DNA from: Prevotellaceae bacterium UBA1720
GTDB lineage: Bacteria > Bacteroidota > Bacteroidia > Bacteroidales > Bacteroidaceae
DNA: 26,753 nt
Direction of reading: 5' to 3'
Assembly: GCA_002317475.1 (NCBI GenBank)
Contig: DCIS01000187.1
Location: 1,411-28,163, forward strand
Shown: in pieces, positions 6,898-12,383 of the stretch
How positions within the stretch are numbered: the stretch's first letter is position 1
Layout: each line of letters begins with the position of its first letter
Program-made: the position numbers and the translations under genes
Notes under the pieces: generated by a model
Databases searched by the model: none
What the model was told of the DNA's origin: nothing
What the model saw: the letters and a program-made list of their open reading frames with translations, nothing else

Positions 6898-8325
6898 TTA
6901 GAATACATAACTCACACGTACGTCCTTGCCAAATATCTCGTAGAAACGGCTGATCATCTTAGGCAATTCCGCACCCCATTTCTCAGCAACAAACTTACTG
7001 GGTGTCTTCACTTTAAGTATCCTGTCTGTCACCTCTACAGGGCTACAACAAACGAAGAAAGTATCATGCCATGTCTCACCCATCTCTGCTCTTACGGCAT
7101 CTTCAAATGACTGCCATTTTGCACGACTTTCCTCATCAAGCAGTTCTTCGACATTCTTCTGTTCAGTGCTTTCAATCTCCTCTGCCTGATTAAAATCAAA
7201 CTCCATAGGTCTCGTTTTCATCAACCATTGAATCAGGCATTGAGAAGCGTATGCATGAATATTCTCAGGCTTTTTCTTGTCAATCATCACATCTATGCGA
7301 TGCATTTCTTCACGGAGAGAAGAAACTTCAATGCCACTCAGCAAAGGCTGAATCAGGTTCCATTCCGCATCTGTAATGTGATATTTCTCTATCAGAAGTG
7401 CCTGAAACTTACGTACTTGCTTCATTGTCTGCATCTCCTTACCCAGGTCTGTCTGGATGATGGTGAAACGCACCTCCTTGGGGTTGCCACGTTTCTTTAG
7501 ACCAGGATAGATGGGGTCAAACTCAAAATAGAAATCTGCCACACCCTCTTCAGCTTTGCTTTTCAGTTCCTTGTAGGCAGGCATTAAAACGGCACGACGA
7601 AATTCACTCCACGCAACATACTGATCCAGAGCAACTTCCGTACGAGCATCATTCTTGTATACCAATGTGCCTAGATATTCTTTAAGATCCTCATATTTAG
7701 CAGAATAGAACCCTTTCTCGCGCCAACTACTGAGGTATGTGTAAAGGCGAAGGGTACGCGGACTCTTGAATTTACTGATCAGTCCCAATTGATATTCGGT
7801 GTAGCCCTTACGCATACCAAATGCACTGTTGGCACTCTTATAACTCATACTTACCATCAGGTATCCTTTCCTTCTGCCCGTTCCTCCGTCTTCCTTACTT
7901 GTCGGAATACGAATCTCAGTAAAGATATTACGCATCACCAGATCGTCACCACCTGTGGTTTCGTTGTATTCGCTATACGTCATATCCAGTTTCAGGATAT
8001 CACGACATGCCTTCTCCAACTCGTCATACCCATCAGCACGAACACCTAAATCTGTAAAGGGAATCTTGAAGGTTACCTCTCCATCAGTTACATCGGACAA
8101 AGCAAACAGGTCGTTTGTGAAACCTCCAGACGTACGAGCTTTGATGTTCTTCTCTATTCTATCCTGCAACTGAACAAGGATGGCTGTCACCATCTTGCTC
8201 TGTGCCAAAGTGAAATTACCCCTAATCTGGGTACTCACCACAGGACTTTTTATCAGGCCACTATCCAGTAATGACTTGACCATCTCATTGCTCTCGCTAA
8301 TGAGATTGGGATTCTTCTTTTTCAT
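6898..8325 (-). CDS. Replication initiator, Rep_3 (RepB/RepE) family with DnaA domain-I-like C-terminus
   Basis: 475 residues from the ATG at 8325. The longer frame from 8379 runs through the promoter, so it was rejected. Residues about 30-165 (SPVVSTQIRGNFTLAQSKMV..., then DILKLDMTYSEY) and 175-290 (LGLISKFKSPRTLRLYTYLSSW..., FRRAVLMPAYKEL) form the paired winged-helix plan of plasmid initiators such as RepE and pi. Residues 300-395 are a helical and acidic linker. Residues about 398-475 (RAKWQSFEDAVRAEMG..., ILKVKTPSKFVAEKWG, GKDVRVSYVF) align by eye with DnaA domain I: a starting Trp, an F/W-P segment, the 'l.l.aPn.FV..W' strand-helix, and a final beta strand. DnaA domain I recruits the DnaB helicase. 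The protein should bind the iterons upstream of its own gene and open the origin. The neighbouring par genes support a replicon-maintenance role. Confidence 0.88.
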   Translation of the reverse strand: MKKKNPNLISESNEMVKSLLDSGLIKSPVVSTQIRGNFTLAQSKMVTAILVQLQDRIEKNIKARTSGGFTNDLFALSDVTDGEVTFKIPFTDLGVRADGYDELEKACRDILKLDMTYSEYNETTGGDDLVMRNIFTEIRIPTSKEDGGTGRRKGYLMVSMSYKSANSAFGMRKGYTEYQLGLISKFKSPRTLRLYTYLSSWREKGFYSAKYEDLKEYLGTLVYKNDARTEVALDQYVAWSEFRRAVLMPAYKELKSKAEEGVADFYFEFDPIYPGLKKRGNPKEVRFTIIQTDLGKEMQTMKQVRKFQALLIEKYHITDAEWNLIQPLLSGIEVSSLREEMHRIDVMIDKKKPENIHAYASQCLIQWLMKTRPMEFDFNQAEEIESTEQKNVEELLDEESRAKWQSFEDAVRAEMGETWHDTFFVCCSPVEVTDRILKVKTPSKFVAEKWGAELPKMISRFYEIFGKDVRVSYVF

Positions 8326-8330
8326 GCAAT

Positions 8331-8344
8331 AAGTTAAATTCGAC
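8331..8344. promoter_or_regulatory. Candidate rep operator, copy 1
   Basis: AAGTTAAATTCGAC lies over the expected rep transcription start (about 8342), between the -7 box and the ATG. The same 14 bases recur at 8501-8514. The position suits autorepression by Rep or another regulator; this is inference. Confidence 0.45.
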
Positions 8345-8348
8345 GTTG

Positions 8349-8380
8349 CAAAGATAAGTGAAAATCTATGTGTAACCAAA
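8349..8380 (-). promoter_or_regulatory. rep promoter
   Basis: Minus strand TTTG (8380-8377), 20-nt spacer, TATCTTTG (8356-8349). The match to the Bacteroidetes consensus is complete. Predicted leader is about 17 nt. Confidence 0.72.
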
Positions 8381-8500
8381 TTTTAATACGTATTTTCTGC
8401 TATATACCCCTATATTTTTTTAGAAGTTGGGAAACTTTACAAGAAATTATTTCCTCGTATGCTTGTTTTGGCTTAATTTTGCATCAAATTTCCGTGAGGA

Positions 8501-8514
8501 AAGTTAAATTCGAC
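8501..8514. promoter_or_regulatory. Candidate rep operator, copy 2
   Basis: Exact second copy of AAGTTAAATTCGAC, 170 bp upstream of the first. On the plus strand it follows a TAATTTTG box (8474-8481) and precedes a small hairpin (AGGTTCGCC / GGTGGACCT, about 8527-8551, then TTTT). A short plus-strand RNA could end there, but no matching -33 element was found. Confidence 0.35.
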
Positions 8515-8770
8515 ACATTTTCAGGAAAGGTTCGCCTCTTTTGGTGGACCTTTTCGGCATTTATAGGCGATGATCAGTCTATTAGAGTATAGAATTTGTA
8601 AACTTCCCCAACTTCTTTGCTGTTAAAAGGGCAATACTCCATATAAGATATAGGTACTTCACTTCATGGATTGATTGGCAAGACCCATGACATACAGAAG
8701 TTGGTGAAATTTACAAATATCTAAAAATACCAAGATACTTGGAAGTATCTAGAAGTTGGTAATTTTACAA

Positions 8771-8804
8771 ATATGTACGCATATACGCGTGTACATACGT
8801 ACAC
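8771..8804. other. 34-bp alternating purine-pyrimidine tract
   Basis: Every base from 8771 to 8804 alternates purine and pyrimidine (ATATGTACGCATATACGCGT and on to GTACAC). Such tracts can adopt Z-DNA or extrude as cruciforms under negative supercoiling. It sits between the single iterons and the four-copy plus-strand array. Confidence 0.6.
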
Positions 8805-8846
8805 CAAAACCATGATATTTACCTTAATATAGAACAGTTTATACAT

Positions 8847-8935
8847 GGAAGTTGGGGAGTTTTACAAGAATAGTTGGGTTCCTTTACAAGAATAGTTGGC
8901 ATGCATCACAAAAGAACTTGGTGTATTTTACAAAT
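8847..8935 (+). repeat. Tandem iteron array, plus orientation (4 units, 22 bp)
   Basis: GTTGG, GTTGG, GTTGG and CTTGG occur at 8851, 8873, 8895 and 8917, exactly 22 bp apart, with TTTACAA-like ends. The third unit (ATCACAA) and the fourth (ACTTGG) are degenerate. Confidence 0.8.
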
Positions 8936-9085
8936 GCCAAAGCGTAATTTATTCATTATCAAACGATAACAGATAGATATATTCTTTATAGAAATAAATC
9001 AGAGAGGATTTTTTTATAGGTCTATTTAAATAACTATATATAGTAATTCTATTTGTTTGAATTTCAACAACATACATAACTAAAT

Positions 9086-9170
9086 TTGTTTTTTACCCAT
9101 CTTTTTTTGTTTTTTTCCCCAACTATTCTTGTTATGTACCCAACTTCTTTTGTATACATTACCAATTTCC
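9086..9170 (-). repeat. Tandem iteron array, minus orientation (4 units, 21-22 bp)
   Basis: On the plus strand TTG recurs at 9086, 9107, 9129 and 9150, each followed after about 10 nt by ACCCA, CCCCAACT, CCCAACTT or ACCAATT. These are degenerate reverse complements of the iteron with periods of 21, 22 and 21 bp. They face the plus-strand array. Confidence 0.68.
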
Positions 9171-9259
9171 ATCGTATTACACTCCTTTCTCCCACTCATT
9201 TATTATTGCTTTGTACCTTATTAATGAATCACATTAAAGAAGTTGGCATATTTACAAAA

Positions 9260-9627
9260 ACTACAAAATATCTATATAATACGAAATATCCCTAAATAAT
9301 TACAAGTATACAGCACCCTACTCTACTCTTTTTCTATCACGTATTTGTACTTAATTACAAATATCTTAAAATATATCATACTCTCACGCGTGTTATATTT
9401 GCTACATTGCTCTGATAATCAACATATTATACCTTGTCATTTTTGTTCACTATTTTAATTGATCTAGATGAAATCTCCGCCTAAATGGTAGAAATCTGAT
9501 ATATACAGAGATATCCAGCAATCCAAGATGGCATTTGATTGCTGGATATCAACTAAAGATATTAACCCCTTTTTATGACTAAAAGGGTAATTTGAGTTTA
9601 TGGTTTAGCTTTGCTTTTCGGTTATAA
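9260..9627. other. Non-coding stretch between the origin and the par genes
   Basis: AT-rich with no plausible gene. It holds two weak copies of the ATATCT-type motif (about 9262-9282 and 9357-9376) shared with the par region, and the inverted repeats at 9510-9550 and 9565-9588. Nothing else recognisable. Confidence 0.6.
9510..9588. repeat. Perfect 14-bp inverted repeat plus a second hairpin downstream of the par genes
   Basis: GATATCCAGCAATC (9510-9523) and its exact complement (9537-9550) flank a 13-nt loop. Next to it ACCCCTTTT (9565-9573) pairs with AAAAGGGT (9581-9588). Both lie just after the end of the leftward-read partition partner gene and may end its transcript, although the run of T expected after a classical terminator is weak. 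The long perfect arms would also suit a protein-binding palindrome. Confidence 0.5.
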
Positions 9628-10119
9628 CTAAATGTCTTCGAATGTTGTCGTTTTCTGTATGTAGGCAATAACTTCTCTTCTTCCTGAATCATCCAGCATC
9701 ATTCCGTCGAAGTGCAGTTGCAACCATTGGAATAATGCTGTTCGGATGATATCCTGTTTGTCGAAGCGCTCAAATGTGCTAAGTCTAGCTAAGTCTGCAT
9801 CCATCCCTTTCTCCAGAAAAACTATTTTGCCATTTACTCTTTCGATGGTGCGTAGACTCTTCTTCCTTCCTCGTTTGCCCTTTTGTGGTTCACCATTCTT
9901 AAGTGCAACAGTCTCCCCTACCCCATAGTTCTGTGGCATAGGTGTTGTCTGGGTGATTTCAACTTTTGGGGTAATTACCTCTTGAGGCATGTTATAAGTT
10001 TCTTCGCCTTCCTGTGTTTTAATCACCGCTTCCTTCTTTTTTTGTTGTGCTGCTACCTGTACGCTTTCGGCGGCGTCTTCCACAAAATTAGAAATATTGA
10101 ATGTTTTTGCTTTTGCCAT
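9628..10119 (-). CDS. Partition partner protein with ribbon-helix-helix domain (ParB-like role)
   Basis: 163 residues. The first 75 are polar and low in structure (many Gln, Lys, Glu, Pro). A basic patch KGKRGRKKS (about 79-87) follows, then a C-terminal block that fits a ribbon-helix-helix fold: strand GKIVFLEKG, helix MDADLARLSTFERF, helix DKQDIIRTALFQWLQLHF. This is the design of small centromere-binding partners of ParA (ParG/omega type) rather than a classical HTH ParB. The flexible basic N-terminus would contact ParA, as known for ParG. It lies 154 nt downstream of parA with no clear promoter of its own, so the two are probably one operon. The spacer contains 10-bp repeats (10196-10250) that it may bind. 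Confidence 0.7.
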   Translation of the reverse strand: MAKAKTFNISNFVEDAAESVQVAAQQKKKEAVIKTQEGEETYNMPQEVITPKVEITQTTPMPQNYGVGETVALKNGEPQKGKRGRKKSLRTIERVNGKIVFLEKGMDADLARLSTFERFDKQDIIRTALFQWLQLHFDGMMLDDSGRREVIAYIQKTTTFEDI

Positions 10120-10164
10120 CTTCTTTGTTAATTTGTATTTTCCTAACGTATATTAGGTTGTTTG

Positions 10165-10250
10165 TTGGTATTTGTAGATATCTGTAATTATTTTGAACTA
10201 TATCAAACTACTTAAAACTACTTGCATTTATCTCTAGGTATTACGAACTA
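10165..10250. repeat. Phased repeats between parA and its partner
   Basis: AACTA occurs at 10196, 10206, 10216 and 10246, all on the same 10-bp phase. Upstream, the minus strand of 10165-10184 reads CAGATATCTACAAATACCAA, nearly the same as 11292-11309 and 8714-8732. These are candidate centromere or operator sites for the RHH partner. Confidence 0.5.
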
Positions 10251-10273
10251 CCTTATATTAATTATTATATAAA

Positions 10274-11143
10274 TTAAGCATTTTCATTTTGAGTTCTCTT
10301 GAATTCCTCAAATGCCTCTCTGCTCTTTTTTCCCCATACGGCCGGTGTCCATGTTTTCTTTCTCACGGTGATACCTAGAATATGTTCAGCCAACCTCATG
10401 TAGTCATCAGCTGCTGTGCTATCTGCTGCATATTCAAAGAGGGTCATCTCGCTGCCAGGACTCTCATTGCATCGTTGACATCTGCGGATCTGAATGGGGA
10501 AAAGTGGTCCGCCAATGTTCTTACTAGGACTACTATAATATTTTTTTACTTCCTTTCCAAGGTTCGTGTTCTTGTCAAATTTTACAAGCAGATAACCCAG
10601 AATGGGAAGTGCCTTGTCATAACCTTCACGCACCTCGTCTATAAAATGAAGCAAATTGGGTGCACCTTGAACGCTAAAGAATGACGCTTCAGTAGGTACG
10701 ATCAGACTGTCTGCAGCTACTAGTACATTTGTGTTGACTAGGTTTTTTCCACCGGGGATACAGTCTATCAGAATGTAGTCATAAGCACTCTTGATGAGGT
10801 CAAGGCGTTTCTGCAGTAATTTCTCGTTTGCCACCTTCTGTGCCAGATACTCTGTTGCATCTGCCATTCGTCTACTTGATGGGATGTAGTCCAGTCCTGG
10901 GTATCTTTCGAACACTGGTATGCGCTGTATATCGCTGAACCATTCAAATAGTGTTGCTGGTCCTCCATCATCAATAGGCAAGAGGCTTGTCTTGTCCATG
11001 ATGAGTGTCAGGTTACATTGCTGATCTGTATCTACAAGTAACACCTTCTTGCCAAGTAACCAGAGTGCTGTGCCGAGATTTGCTGTAGTAGTGGTCTTTG
11101 CCACACCACCTTTGTCATTAAGAACTGCTATGATTTGTGCCAT
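10274..11143 (-). CDS. parA: ParA-family partition ATPase
   Basis: 289 residues. The N-terminus has the deviant Walker A motif KGGVAKTTTT (residues 11-20) with the signature Lys, then LLVDTDQQCNLT (Walker A') and YDYILIDCIPGGKN (Walker B). No N-terminal HTH precedes the ATPase, so it is a small type Ib-like ParA that depends on a separate DNA-binding partner. The C-terminal part has an unusual CQRC pair in IRRCQRCNESPG and a basic tail (RKKTWTPAVWGKKSREAFEEFKR). Such proteins form ATP-dependent gradients on the nucleoid that move plasmids or chromosomes bound by the partner. Gene order parA then RHH partner, next to an iteron origin, supports replicon segregation. The TraA-type ParA of Bacteroides conjugative elements is a less likely reading, since no transfer genes are present. 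Confidence 0.88.
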   Translation of the reverse strand: MAQIIAVLNDKGGVAKTTTTANLGTALWLLGKKVLLVDTDQQCNLTLIMDKTSLLPIDDGGPATLFEWFSDIQRIPVFERYPGLDYIPSSRRMADATEYLAQKVANEKLLQKRLDLIKSAYDYILIDCIPGGKNLVNTNVLVAADSLIVPTEASFFSVQGAPNLLHFIDEVREGYDKALPILGYLLVKFDKNTNLGKEVKKYYSSPSKNIGGPLFPIQIRRCQRCNESPGSEMTLFEYAADSTAADDYMRLAEHILGITVRKKTWTPAVWGKKSREAFEEFKRTQNENA

Positions 11144-11205
11144 ATAATCAATAATTTACGATGAATTGGTCACTTTTTGAACCTGTTCATTGTATATTTC
11201 GTTTG

Positions 11206-11236
11206 CAAATTTATAGAATTATTAGGTAATATCCAA
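11206..11236 (-). promoter_or_regulatory. parA promoter
   Basis: Minus strand TTG (11236-11234), 20-nt spacer, TAAATTTG (11213-11206). Leader about 55 nt before the ATG at 11143. Confidence 0.68.
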
Positions 11237-11285
11237 ACATATTTCACTTTATTTTTAATTATTTGTGTAAATTCAAATAGTAATA

Positions 11286-11690
11286 TAATTGCAAATATCT
11301 ACAAATACCCTCTAATATCTCCGTATTTCTTCTTATAATCTCGCAATTATAATCAAAAAATACAATAAAATAATACAATATAAATCAAAATATCTAAAAA
11401 TATTACCAAATAATCATATTTATATTTAGTATTACATAACTAGAAATAACCATAAATAAACACAAATAACAAGAAATAATAAAAAATATATAGATAATAT
11501 AAGATATGCAGATAATAAATAATACTATAAAATAAATAAAGATAAAAGCACATAATATAAAATATAAAGCAATACACAGAAATAAATAGAAATACCAAAT
11601 ACTAATAAGAAATATAATAAGATAAAAAAAGATCATAAAAAATAATAAAAGATAAATAGAGATATCCGCAAATATATCATGTTATCTACT
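11286..11690. other. Very AT-rich, 10-bp phased tract upstream of parA
   Basis: About 400 bp almost free of G and C. AAATAA occurs at 11444, 11454, 11464 and 11474 with an exact 10-bp step, and A-tracts or TAA steps keep a similar phase to about 11660. Phased A-tracts bend DNA. The left part contains CAAATATCTACAAATACC (11292-11309) and a relative at 11386-11409. It is a candidate centromere (parS-like) or second unwinding region. No gene is credible here. Confidence 0.6.
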
Positions 11691-11762
11691 TGTATTTGTA
11701 ATTACCCATTCTTTTATTGTTTTTAAATTGAAAATAGGGTAGGGGGTTGAAATATGATGAAG

Positions 11763-11940
11763 AAGGACAAAGGACAAAGGACAAAAGACAATACACCCCT
11801 CCCGATAATCGGGACAATAAATCAAAACTATAAATAAAATAAAAATATAAATTTATAATATTATTATTAATAGCATTTTCACCTCCGGTTAGGTGGTTTG
11901 TCTTTTGTCCTTTGTCTTTTGTCCTTTGTCCTTTGTCCTT
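11763..11940. repeat. 29-bp perfect inverted repeat of GGACAAA heptamers around two small hairpins
   Basis: Left arm 11763-11791 is AAGGACAAAGGACAAAGGAC followed by AAAAGACAA. The right arm 11912-11940 is its exact reverse complement, and the right side carries extra heptamers (11898-11911). Between them lie CCCGAT-A-ATCGGG (11801-11813) and CACCT-CCGGTT-AGGTG (11880-11895), separated by pure A/T sequence. The whole could fold as a long stem in DNA or RNA. The repeat unit number differs between arms, as expected for slippage. Confidence 0.75.
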
Positions 11941-12064
11941 TCTCAGTGTAGTACCCTAGAAATAGTTGAATGAATTTATCCTTAACCCGACTAGCAGTTT
12001 ATTGAATTTTTGCCTAACCCTAGTCAAGGTTGAATCTGGTTTTGTTATCGTAATGGTCATGAAT

Positions 12065-12142
12065 GCACCATAACGTACCATTTCGCACCATATTTCCCAC
12101 AGTGCACCAGAGCGCACTAAAGCACTTCTACAATGTCGTAAC
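12065..12142 (+). promoter_or_regulatory. 10-bp spaced GCACCA repeats followed by a -7-like box
   Basis: GCACCA, GTACCA, GCACCA, GCACCA and GCACTA start at 12065, 12075, 12085, 12104 and 12114, then GCAC at 12122. TAACTTTG follows at 12135-12142 and fits the TAnnTTTG box, but no TTG lies 20 nt before it. The repeats could be activator sites that replace the -33 element. A transcript would run into the array at 12179 and then antisense to cheR; no gene follows on this strand. Confidence 0.4.
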
Positions 12143-12178
12143 TTTGCAAAAGAAAACAGGTGACTTAGACTTACAATC

Positions 12179-12265
12179 TACGTACATCCTACGTATAGCG
12201 TACGTATAGCGTACGTATACTTACGGTGTTTGTACGGTGTTTATACGGTATCTGTACGATGTCTC
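12179..12265 (+). repeat. 11-bp phased array, copy 2
   Basis: TACG starts at 12179, 12190, 12201, 12212, 12222, 12233, 12244 and 12255, eight units at 11 bp (one at 10). The first four are TACGTA-type (TACGTATAGCG) and the last four TACGG-type (TACGGTGTTTG, TACGGTATCTG). Both unit types and their order match the array at 412-504 read on the opposite strand. Confidence 0.8.
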
Positions 12266-12383
12266 TACTTGTGATGTAACAATGATGTTTAATACAATCC
12301 TTACCCTAAACAATGAATATGATGAGAGAGAGAAGAACGAAACAACCAACGATGTCATGAACGATGTTGCCCACTTCGGACAT

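Larger units (their letters stand above)
8422..9259. other. Probable replication origin (iteron region)
   Basis: About 840 bp of non-coding, visibly AT-rich DNA upstream of rep with 13 copies of a 21-23 bp element, AGAAGTTGG-(4-5 nt)-TTTACAA and degenerate forms. Plus-strand copies start near 8422, 8696, 8751, 8847, 8869, 8890, 8913 and 9238. Minus-strand copies lie at 8596-8618 and in the four-unit array 9086-9170. Two tandem sets (8847-8935 and 9086-9170) point at each other across 150 bp of AT-rich sequence (8936-9085), a likely unwinding element. Iterons next to a Rep_3 gene are the usual plan of theta-replicating plasmid and chromid origins. No convincing DnaA box was seen; TTATCAAACGATAA (8953-8966) is a small inverted repeat that might be one. 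Confidence 0.78.

Noticed and set aside
8368..8592. A 74-codon plus-strand frame over the rep promoter
   Set aside because: It overlaps iterons, promoter and operator sites and resembles no protein.
9086..9295. A 69-codon plus-strand frame
   Set aside because: It runs straight through the minus-strand iteron array and has no family features.
9628..11143. Reading ParA and its partner as TraA/TraB of a conjugative transposon
   Set aside because: No other transfer gene, relaxase or integrase is present, and an iteron origin with a Rep gene is adjacent.
11403..11636. A 77-codon minus-strand frame rich in Ile, Phe and Tyr that looks like a membrane peptide
   Set aside because: It arises from translating the AT-rich 10-bp phased tract; the period is not a multiple of three and there is no promoter or homology I recognise.
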